Source of the DNA: Larix kaempferi
Lineage: Eukaryota; Streptophyta; Pinopsida; Pinales; Pinaceae
NCBI GenBank assembly: GCA_027924585.1
Contig: BSBM01000904.1
Location: 13,827,501-13,891,500 of the forward strand
Length of the DNA: 64,000 nucleotides
Direction: 5' to 3'
Shown: one piece after another, positions 47,201 through 56,349 of the stretch
Layout: every line of letters starts with the position of its first letter
Numbering within the stretch: the first letter of the stretch is position 1
Notes under the pieces: model-generated
What the model saw: the letters and a program-made list of their open reading frames with translations, nothing else
Told to the model about the DNA's origin: nothing
The model's database searches: none
Translations under genes and position numbers: made by a program

Positions 47201-49248
47201 AAGTTCCCAAATAGTATTTTGACTTTTCTTGTAGTTGGAAAACTTAGAAAACATTGTATTTTGATCACCAAACTGTAACCATGTTGCATTAATTATGATC
47301 CACCAATATTTTTCTTGATCTAAAAATTGGTTGTTCTTCTAAGACTCTAGTCGTTTCATTTGAGACAAAGATTCTTTAATGAATAGACCACAAATATTAT
47401 CTTTACCCAATTGTACTAGCTTATGTTCAACATCCCTTAACTTTTGGTCCCATGATTTGTGTTGCTCACTAGCCTAAGGGATCACCTTCCCTTTGACTAG
47501 GTGTAAGGAGGATGCAAATTGAGCATAAGTTGACTCCCTAGAATGCACATCAAAGTTCCTCCTAGCAGTCTTAACCATATTCTAAATCGACTCCTCCTCT
47601 AACCAACGACGATTATATTTAAAAGGTGCTTTAGGCATTCCATTCTCTTGGCTCATCTGTAGGTGTATGGGACAGTGGTCATAGCACCTCATCGAATCCA
47701 CCTAATTATTGTAAAGTGAAGTCATATCCAAAAGAAAGTGATGAATCAAGAAACAATTAAGTTGTTTCAAGACTCCAGTATTCCCACATCTATTATTTTT
47801 TCAAGTAAGGTTCATCTCAATCGGCTCCACATACACCCATTACATAATTTAAAATTCGTTCACAAAAAAGTGGGATGGTCTATCATGTTGGGTTGAAGAA
47901 CCCCATATTTCCCCTTTGTTTAGGGTAAAATTTAGATCATCCCCTATGACTAGATTATAAGACTTAATCAACTATGAAGAGAAAATCTTTGACCAGTAAT
48001 CCTCCTTCTCTTCATAGGGACCATATATATTGAGCAAAGTTAGCTCCATTGTTACACCTAAAATCTTACCATCAAGAGACTTAGTGTATACATCCCTAAA
48101 GTTTCATTGGCTAAGTCATTAACTTAGAAGAGATGCCAGTGCATTCATGCTAGGTTTTGAGAGGTCGTCACAGGCTGCACTCATGCAACCTGCGACATCG
48201 CATCTTGCTCTCTTGCAAGGTGCGATGATGTTAGTTAATAGGCAAAAATAGCTTCTTCGAGCCCATTCTCGAAGCCTGTTGACTTGGATCCTTATCCTTG
48301 ACCTCTTGGGAGAGCTGGTACTCGGTTCCTAACCTCTTGGGAGGATCCACTATCTCTCTCCTACCATATCTCAACCTATCCTATCCATACCCTATCCACT
48401 TAGTCCTATATAAGTGAAGCTATACCCCTCTCCAAAGGGAGGAAGTCTATAGTGTCTACATGCTGGTGAAATCATCATTGAGAGATCTCTACTCATCCAT
48501 TGAGAGACTCACACTTCCTTGGAAGGATATGGCATTTGGCTTGGATGGAGAAGGGTTGCTTCGTTAAGCTTTGGTTGTAGTCATTCTTCTATGTACTTTC
48601 CCTATATTTACAATAATATAAATGCTTTCCACCAATATTGTTGTATTGATAGTATTGTGTAGTTTACCTGCTTAACTGTTTACTTAGATCTATTATTGTA
48701 TAGATGCTCTTTACTTGTTTGCATTGTTATGTGTATCTTGACAGGTCTTGCAGCTGAGATCTGACGACTGCAAGGCGTGGAGCAACATCCAGGAGAAAGG
48801 ACTACAAGTTCAAGGTAAGACATCTAGTGACTCGACCCTTAATTAGATCTAGGAAAGTGGTTTATAGCCTGTACTATTTGTTCTAGACTCACATTGAGCT
48901 AGGGAGATCCAGCTCGCGTCCACTCGAGTGGATTGTCCGTCAAACATCCATCCCCAGACTATTGTAATAGAATTCAACATAAAGACTCAAATACACATCA
49001 AAGGAATTAATCAAGGATAATTTAGAACACCATCCCATAATTAACCCTCTTGAAAATCCTTCAACAACTAGAGCCCAAAACTCCCACCCTACAAAACGTT
49101 TCTTCAAATCCTTAATCAAATCTTCCCCAATTTCCATTGTTTCTTGAATAAACATAACCTTCGGAGAATGCAAGGCCATAAACCTCTTAAAGGCTAATTT
49201 CTTGGCCTACCCCCCCAAGCCTCTAATATTGATAGAAAGCATTTTCAT
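44216..49248 (-). pseudogene. LINE-C ORF2 remnant (endonuclease, RT, zf-RVT, RNase H)
   Basis: It starts at ATG 49248 (MKMLSINIRGLGG) with a stop soon after. Endonuclease pieces are FIQETMEIG, then beyond the solo LTR TLLNIYGPYEEKEDYW, DDLNFTLNKGEIWG and YDHCPI near 47.7 kb. RT pieces are ELLKVLHSFQKDKS (~47.0 kb) and LLFVDDILLFG near 46.27 kb, with catalytic DD kept. The zf-RVT piece is CYSCKSNEETNSHLFLH (~45.0 kb). RNase H pieces are WGFFDEAT, GSNNYGEL and EHVDKLSKEGL (44.3-44.7 kb). Many stops and frameshifts, so it is non-functional. Confidence 0.85.
48050..48946 (+). mobile_element. Solo LTR 1 (897 bp), plus orientation, inside LINE-C ORF2
   Basis: It begins TGTTACACC and ends GTCAAACA. 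The perfect 5-bp target duplication TCCAT lies at 48045-48049 and 48947-48951. A TATA-like CTATATAAG lies at 48406-48414. No internal region. It splits the LINE-C endonuclease. Same family as the solo LTR at 49890-50778, by alignment over their whole length. Confidence 0.88.
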
Positions 49249-49889
49249 GAGGAAACCCTAGATGGGGTGTTCCTTACTCTAAGTACCCCAATCAATAATC
49301 GATGTTTCCCTTGGTTAACTTCCCGAATGGCCTCAACTTGTGCACGCTTTATGGTTAAAATCTACATGGTTCGTGAGCCCCTAGTGCCTTTGGAACTGTC
49401 AAACCCTAATCCCCCGAGGGATGAATCTCATTAGATTCCAGGCAAGGTATGAGATGATAATGCATGCCCCCTTTCCTCTTAGGGGAAGACAATGTAGATA
49501 AGGATTTAGAAATAGACATAATTCCCCCTACCACAAAATTTAAGGCCCGTGAGAAGTTAACCACTAGTGGCTTAATAGCGAGTGGATATGAATTCGTCAT
49601 AGGAAAATGAGGAATATAACCCCGAAGGCCATCAACATATTTAACATGAGGGTAAATTGAAGGTTTAGTTTCTTCCTTCTTCCAAGCAACATCCTCGATG
49701 ACAAAAGAAAAAGAAGAAAAATAACTACACATGAACTTACCCGAACCAGGTGCACCTAAAAGCCATTGAGAGTGGACCAATTGAATTTGAGATTGAGAGG
49801 CAACTTGACACACCAAAGGGAGGGGATAAAATTCTCATTTAGAGATAAACTCTTGATCGATCATAATCAACAAAATGGAGTGATCCCGC

Positions 49890-50778
49890 TGTTACCGGAC
49901 AATCTACCAAAAGCGGACTTAAGGTGTGATCTCCCTAGTTCAATGTGAATCTAGAAAACGTGGGACAGAATATAGAATTGCTTTCCTAGATCTAGTTAAA
50001 GATCGAGTGATTAGATGTCTTACCTTTAGATTGTAGATCTTTCTCCTTGTTGTTTCTCCAAGCTTCACGGTCGTCAGATCTCAGCTGCAAGACCTGTCAA
50101 GACATACAGAAACAATACAAGCAGTAAAACATATCTAAACAGTAACGGATCTAAGTAAATGGTTAACCAAGTAAACTACACAAACATTATCAACACAAAA
50201 ATATTTGGTGGAAAGAGTTTATATTACTGTATTAAAAGAGGGAAATACAAAGTAGAGAGATGATTACAACCCAGACTTAACGTCGCAATCCTCCTCCAAA
50301 AATCCAAGCCAAAGCCTCCAAAGGAAGTATGAGTCTCCCAATAGATGAGTAGGGATCTCCTAAGCTAATTTCACCAGCATGCAAGTGTTATAGACTTCCT
50401 CCCTTTGGAATGGGAAGGAGCTTCATATATATAGGACTAGGAGGATAGGATAGGTTGAGATATAGTGGGAGAGGACTAAGGGATCCTCCCAAAGGGCTAT
50501 GGAACTGAATGCCAGCTCTCTTATAGGTTAGGGATAGAGATCCAAGTCACACACCTTCGAGAAATGGCTCGAAGATACCCTTTATCCACTTTAACTGACA
50601 TCATTGCACGCTGCATTAGGACAACCTGCGTCGTCGCATGCTGCACAAGGGTGACCTGCGACGACTTAACTAGACCCTATGGAAATAGGTCAGTATCTCT
50701 TCCAGTTTGATTTCCTAGTCATGGGAACTTCAGGGATGTTTACACTGAGTCTTATGGTGGCAAGATTTAGGTGTAACA
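49890..50778 (-). mobile_element. Solo LTR 2 (889 bp), minus orientation, inside LINE-C ORF1
   Basis: On the minus strand it begins TGTTACACC and ends GGTAACA, so TGTTAC and GTAACA are perfect inverted ends. The 5-bp target duplication CCCGC lies at 49885-49889 and 50779-50783. The family's TATA-like motif is at about 50425-50433. With solo LTR 1 it forms an inverted pair about 890 bp long, separated by about 940 bp. Confidence 0.9.
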
Positions 50779-52796
50779 CCCGCACTTGAAGATCCAACCC
50801 CACCATCCGAGAATTAATCATGAAATCTTCACAATCAACCACATTTTTTACAAACATATCATCCCTTAGACCAACAAAGGGATCTTCCTACTCCATTAGC
50901 TGAGAAACCCCCTTCATCGAGTCAATATACCTTCCTTATTCAACCTTCTCGTCCCCCCCCGGGGGAAAACAATAATCTTCACACCTTCCTGTAACATTTG
51001 TAGGCATAACACTAGTTTCCTTTTCCCTTAGGCTTGGTTCATAAACGGCTTGGGACAGTCTCTTATAATGCATCCATAGATGTGACATTGAGCACAACAA
51101 AAGGGAAAATTATGATAGTCCAAAACTTATACGTGTCGGTGGGAACCCACAACAATTTTTATGGACTCAAACAGTCTCAAACTCGCATCAAATTCCACTA
51201 AAATCCTAGTCACCAAGCAGGTAATATTCCTCTTGTAGCTATCGTCAACCAAAAGAAATTTTCCTAGGCCATTCCTGATGTCCTTCATAACACTATTTGT
51301 CCATAATTTGAGTTCATAAATTCAACATGTGCATCAAAAGCAGGATGCCAAGGATTTAAAAATAAAAAAAGTCGAATCTTTGAACCAAATACCGCGTTGA
51401 ACCTTCAATGCATCCTCCTTAGTATGAAAAAATAATCCAACCCACCCCTTGGCCAGGACATGAAAAATAGGTCCATACCCTAACCAAGGTACCCAATCCT
51501 ATCGTACTTAGACACTCAAACTCCTCGTGCTCAATCTCTTGCTAAGAAAATGACCCACCAAGGTTTTTCCCGACAATAACCCAATATGTTCTAGACCATT
51601 ACCTTCGCCAATAGTCAAGGAAACCCCTCTACCCCTATATTTAATGATATGATTCTTGTGCTTCCTCCTAAAACCCACAGAAGGATGAAGGTGCCACCCT
51701 ACAAATCTTCCACCAAAATTCTCACACTCACAAATCCATCACACTGCACCTCCTCTTTTTGCTCAGTAGTATTCCCATCCTTCACAACTGATTTTTCTAG
51801 AAATTTAATATGTGTGTACTTCAATTTTCTTGAATGATCTAGTAACACCAACCTCCATCGATCCAAAGATTCAAAGTGAAGGGTATGAAGGGCCTTGGCT
51901 TGCACATACGGATTCAAATCCAATGAATGTTCCACTAGCCACCTGGGTGATTAGGGTGTACTTGCGGATTAGGCATGCTCCTAACCTCCCCTTCACACGA
52001 GATCTAATGAAAAGGCATGTGTGCATCCTCCATAGCAACCTTCCTCAAATCCACTACACAATTCATTCAGGCCCCGTCACCTCTTATCTTGACCATTGAT
52101 GTGACCTCCTCCTCCTCTAGGGTTTTTGTTGAAATTTGGTTGAGCTTTAATCTTTAATTCTTTTAAATGCAGAGACTTGAAGCAATGAGACAATTCAATC
52201 CACGAAATTCATAAAACCATAACACAAGATATACCCTGGGGAAAATCCTCAAAATTATGAGAATAAAAACCCCAACAATTCTTCTCAGTATAATATAATG
52301 GATAGCAGAGAATGCTTTCTTTTACAACATAGCATATTGCTTTCGAAAGATAAGAGATCACCAAACACTCTTGATGAAGATACATAAGCAATAGAGAAGA
52401 GAGATCAATCGGATATGTGCCCAACACAACAATAACAAGCACAAACAATACCCTGCACAAAGAGAAGTGCCTTGCCTTCAATGGATAAGAGAATTCGCTT
52501 CACATTGGATTCATCAATCCCGTATAACATATTTATACATTCTTCTCTTCTATTTTTAACTTCTAACTTCAGGATGAACTCGCCCACAAGCTGGATGTAT
52601 TAATCTTGCATGTAGAGGTGCAACCCACTTCTCAAGCAGTGCTTTATCTCATTGAGCTGTCACTTATGATGAACTCGCCTCTTAACTGAAAGCTTTCCCA
52701 CTTAGTTAAGTGGATAACTTAAGTGTCGACATGCAAGAGTCACAACTCACGTATCATCTTTTAGTTTAACATACGTGTCGTCATGTAATAACACTT

Positions 52797-52975
52797 AGTT
52801 AACTAGATCTTGTTTGTTGTCACTTAGTTAACTCTCTTTAATTGAAGTGTTGTATTTTAGTTTAACTAAAGTAAAAACACTTTAGTTAACTAGCCCTTCT
52901 TATTTAACACTTAGTTAACTGAAATCATGTTGATTGATTTACTTGAAGTGACCACTGTGAGGTCTTTAGTTAACT
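52797..52975. repeat. Five AGTTAACT palindromes
   Basis: Exact AGTTAACT occurs at 52797, 52826, 52884, 52913 and 52968, usually inside CTTAGTTAACT or TTTAGTTAACT. Near copies (AGTTTAACTAAAG, TTTAACTGAAGC) fill the gaps. Dense palindromes of this kind could be protein-binding sites of the host element. Confidence 0.7.
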
Positions 52976-53353
52976 GAAGCATATCTTTAACTAATGCTTT
53001 AACTGAAGCATTGATACTTAAATGAAGCTTTATCAATTCGAGTTATCTCTAATTAGCTAAAGTGTTTGCATGGGAAATTTTGAATTCTCTTGATCTCTAT
53101 GCTTTATCTTTTGTTTCTTTATCTCTGACTGCATGGTCAATATGTGCTAACTTTAATTATCCATCACATTACATTATACTAAGAAAAATTATTAGATGTT
53201 GTGATCATATTATATTATTTCAGACCAAATGATCATATGCTAAAGTAATTCACTTTAGAGGTGATCAGTCTCTGAAGGAGACTTAATAGCAATCTGGTGA
53301 TCATGGTTAATAATACATCACACAACATTAAATGCTTTTAACAAGTAAAGCAT

Positions 53354-53590
53354 GACCTTTATACGAAAGGTCCACCCCTATACGGGAGGTTCATTTCATG
53401 GATACCTTTATACAGAAGGTTCACATGATAATCATGACTTGACACACAAGTCCAGAGTCTTGTCCAACAAGACTTTACAACATCATTACTTTGATCAGGT
53501 ACCTCTATACAGGAGGAACAACCTTTACACGGAAGGCAATCAAAGTGCTCACCTCTATACGGGAGGATCAATCTTGGTTGTACAAGATTG
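53354..53590. repeat. Array of nine short stem-loops
   Basis: Six are versions of one 15-mer: CCTTTATACGAAAGG (53356), CCCCTATACGGGAGG (53375), CCTTTATACAGAAGG (53405), CCTCTATACAGGAGG (53502), CCTTTACACGGAAGG (53522), CCTCTATACGGGAGG (53552). The stems swap CCTT/AAGG for CCTC/GAGG together. Three longer perfect stems lie among them: GACTTG..CAAGTC (53436-53452), AGTCTTGT..ACAAGACT (53456-53474) and CAATCTTG..CAAGATTG (53569-53590). Being palindromic, they could fold on either strand as DNA or RNA. Confidence 0.8.
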
Positions 53591-53934
53591 GTTTGGAGAA
53601 TGTCTCATGATGCTGTATATTTAATAGTTTTCAAAACTTATTCTACCAATGATGTGACCCCAAAAGGAGTACAAAATATATGCTCTTCTGACAACCCTTC
53701 CTCTAAATAGTACACTAGGATAGGCAACTCCATCCCCTCCCCCTTCTTGCTTAAGGCATCTCCCTCTGTAAGCTTATTATTTTATCATCACCTACAATAA
53801 CAGTTCAAGGGTGCTCCTTATGAAAATCAACTCCTCAAGCAAGCCCATCATACTCATCAAATTTCTTTATCAAAGTTCATGTTGACCATCTCATAACTGG
53901 CATCACTTCCCTCATAATTGTGGACACCAGTCCA

Positions 53935-54054
53935 AAAATGACATATTCCTATAGTAAGATTTCTTTCAATAATAATATTAATCTTCTATCCCTTTTTTCA
54001 AGAAAATTAACACTACTATTTTTTTGTTATCATTAATAACATGCATGGATTTTC
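53935..54054. repeat. Unit B, second part (between LINE-C and LINE-B)
   Basis: It continues the unit after LINE-C. It is homologous to unit A at about 35255-35374 (ATTCCTATAGTAAG, AATAATATTAATCTTC, TTTTTCAAGAAAATTAACAC, ATCATTAATAAC). It ends in the 5' target duplication of LINE-B. Confidence 0.85.
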
Positions 54055-54253
54055 GATTGCTTAATTTATAGAATAATTATTATCACGGCTTTGTGGTATG
54101 ATTAGGGATTGCAACCGGGAGCTAGGGTTTGACGGGATGGCGACAGGGGACTGAACACCACTGTGGCGTCAGCCAGGCCCTCGGCAGACGGCAGCAGGCG
54201 GTTAGAGATGGCAGGCGTGGGCACAGTTTTCCCTAGACGATACGCTTCGTTCC

Positions 54254-56349
54254 ATGGTCACGGTTAGTGGGGTTTTTAACAGTGGTAAGTTATTTTTACT
54301 GCCTAATCTAACTTTCCCCTGCGGTTGCCTCTTGAACCTTGTGGAGATGGAGCCTATTGATATTGTGGACTACAGTAGCGACACGCTGCACCCTAGCGAC
54401 ATTTGGAGCTCGCCACCTGGCGTTTCCCGGTTTTTGAAGAATGTTGGTGGTTTTGACGGGGGTTGTTCAGCGGACTCTCCTCTAAACGTCGGATTGTTTA
54501 CCTCCACTGAACTGGCTCCTTTGGTTTACTCCCCGGCACATTCCGTTTTGGACTCTCCTCTATGGGTTGGAAACGGCGAAGGCCTTGCAGCGTCGAGTAG
54601 GGCAGCCTCTATCTGGGGAGTTTCGGTCCCGCATCAGCCCTCTCCGGAACCGGTTAGCGAAGGAATTGGTGATCTCCCTGAATTCCTGCTCTCCTCGGAG
54701 GGTTCACTGGATTCTTCGGTGCGGGGTTTAAGTGGGGCGTCGAATACACATGAATCTTTTCAGGGTCTGAATGATTGTGGGGTCCTGCAAGGAGGTGTTT
54801 GCAATACGGCGCTGGACTGGGCCGAACACAGAGGCTTCTCCAGCCCGGGCGGTGCTTTGTTAGGGAAGGCTGCCGGCTCTGGTGTAGATCCTGTGGGTTC
54901 TCTGAGCCCTCGGGCGAAGACGCGTAGGAAGTGGCTTAAGAACTCTGGTAGAGCACCAAACTACGCCTTGGGAGAGGACATCGGTTTCCAGCAGATTACT
55001 GAAATGGTTAACTCTGTATTGGTGGGCAAGGTCTATGGCAGGGCAGTAAGCCTTCACTCGGTGATTCAGTGGGCCTCCAGTGTCTGGTTGGACCACTGTG
55101 GATACGTTCCACGGATTGTGGGACTATCTGGAGGATGGTTTGCTTTCCACTTCAACTCGGATGCGCATGCAGCTTGGGCGCTCAGCATGAACTGGTCTAT
55201 CTTCAAGGCGCCACTACTTCTTAAGCCATGGAACCCGCTTTTTGATGCTAGCCGTGAGAGATTGGATACAATCCCCCTCTGGGTTCGGCTTCCTGGGTTA
55301 CCCCTGCATTATTGGATAGAAGATCATTTCCGGAGCATTGGAAACATTCTGGGTAGCTATTTGGAAGCCGACCTCTCGTTCCAATCAACTGCTGTTCAGA
55401 AAGTGGCTCGGATCCTGGTTAGCATTAATGTTCATGATGGGTTATTTGAGAGTATAAATTTGAACTGGGGACCTTACTATTTCACTCAAACTCTGGACTA
55501 TGAAAATGTGTCGTTTCGTTGTAGAAGATGTCATGCGTATGGACACCCGGCAGTTGAATGCTCTCTGCCTGTTCGTATGAGGTTAGGCAAGAATTTGAAG
55601 AGGAGGCCCGCTGTGGAGGAGGAAGGGGATTTAGGGAACAAAGATGAGCAGGCTGGGAAGGATTTGGGACACTCAGCTGAAGAGACTCCCATTTCCGCTG
55701 AGAAGGCTGAGAACACCCAGGAGAAGGAACTGGATGTGGCGAACATTCAAGAGACGGACAGCATTGTCCCTGAGCTGAACATTCCTTCAGGCGCAGTAGA
55801 AACTGAACAGGTCTTAACATTTGATACGACTCCGGAGGCCTCCTCGCTGGCTCTGGCACATGTTCCCGACACGGCTGCTGGTACTTTCTTTGCTCCTTCC
55901 TTAAACCCTTCCTTCAGTCTTTTCTTTAATAACTTTGTTCTTCCTGGTTTCGATTGGGTGGATGGTCTTAATAACTTAAACATTTATACAAAGCCACTAG
56001 CTATTCTACCCCCTCTTTCAAATGACGTTGGCTCATCACCTGTGACGGAGATCATTCGGGTTCCCTGTCCCACCTCTGGTACTGTTGAGGATTCTCCTAT
56101 CTTAGTTCAGTGCTGGCTGAGGCCTCTTCAAACTCTGGATCCTTGGAGTCTGGGTATTACCTACGCTCCATGAACAAAGCTAAGGGAGGAGGATTAGGGC
56201 TGGAAATATCAAAAAAACCCAAAACCAGGGGAAGGAAGTCTTTCATCTCACAGGCCAAAACCAGAGCACGATCGGATCTTCGGAATGGTACTCAACTTTC
56301 AATTGAAAGGGCACTTAGAGCAGCGAATGCCCACTTGGTTGGGTTGTGA
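54254..56349 (+). pseudogene. LINE-B ORF1 (DUF4283 + CCHC), frameshifted near its end
   Basis: ATG 54254 opens 639 residues to a TGA at 56173; MEPIDIVDY at 54347 is an alternative start in the same frame. Residues 1-230 are Ser/Gly/Pro-rich and have no counterpart in LINE-A. DUF4283 spans about 245-400 (GGWFAFHFNSDAHAAWAL, PLWVRLPGLPLHYW), followed by the knuckle CRRCHAYGHPAVEC (~421-434). The expected basic C terminus (KTRGRKSFISQAKTRARSDL) is intact in another frame, 56110-56349, so a one-base-class indel lies near 56100-56170. The out-of-phase tail stops in TGATG overlapping the ORF2 ATG. Confidence 0.85.

Larger units (their letters stand above)
52107..53649. mobile_element. 1.54-kb unidentified insertion in LINE-C ORF1
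   Basis: It is bounded by the direct repeat TGATGTGACC (52097-52106 and 53650-53659), with further matches just outside. Removing it brings LINE-C to the size of its relatives and rejoins ORF1, where both flanks read VTS in frame. No terminal inverted repeats, no poly(A) tail at either end and no coding region. Read on the minus strand it has a TATA-like GTATAAATATG (about 52535) and a possible LTR end TTTCAACA near 52119, so an LTR-like element is possible. Identity unknown. Confidence 0.55.
43965..53934 (-). mobile_element. LINE-C: old, broken plant LINE with three nested insertions
   Basis: The minus-strand element is flanked by the 13-bp target duplication AAAATGACATATT (43952-43964 and 53935-53947), with a T-rich end at its left (3') edge. 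It is 9970 bp long now. Removing two solo LTRs (897 and 889 bp), the 1543-bp insertion and one target duplication each leaves about 6.62 kb, almost the same as LINE-A (6597 bp) and LINE-B (6761 bp). All domains are present in order but broken by stops and frameshifts, so it is much older than LINE-A. Confidence 0.85.
49247..53934 (-). pseudogene. LINE-C ORF1 remnant (DUF4283 + altered zinc knuckle)
   Basis: Minus-strand fragments include an acidic N-terminal part (53.65-53.93 kb), a middle part at about 50.8-52.1 kb with the DUF4283 landmarks GLGKFLLVDDSYKRN and VTRILVEFDASLRLFESI, and a C-terminal part at 49.3-49.85 kb. The knuckle reads CAQCHIYGCIIRDC: CX2CX4-C-X4C, so the metal-binding His is Cys here. 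The frame ends in a TGA overlapping the ORF2 ATG. It is interrupted by a 1.54-kb insertion and a solo LTR. Confidence 0.75.

Noticed and set aside
53354-53590. CRISPR-like array
   Set aside because: Eukaryotic nuclear context, irregular spacing, repeats of only 15 bp and no cas genes.
53352-53624. Open frame with repeated LYTEG/LYTGG peptides
   Set aside because: The peptide repeat is simply the translated hairpin 15-mer. The opposite strand is equally open, and the paired stem changes argue for structure rather than protein.
52107-53649. Mutator-like element reading of the 1.54-kb insertion
   Set aside because: The 10-bp direct repeat fits, but the two ends share no terminal inverted repeat.
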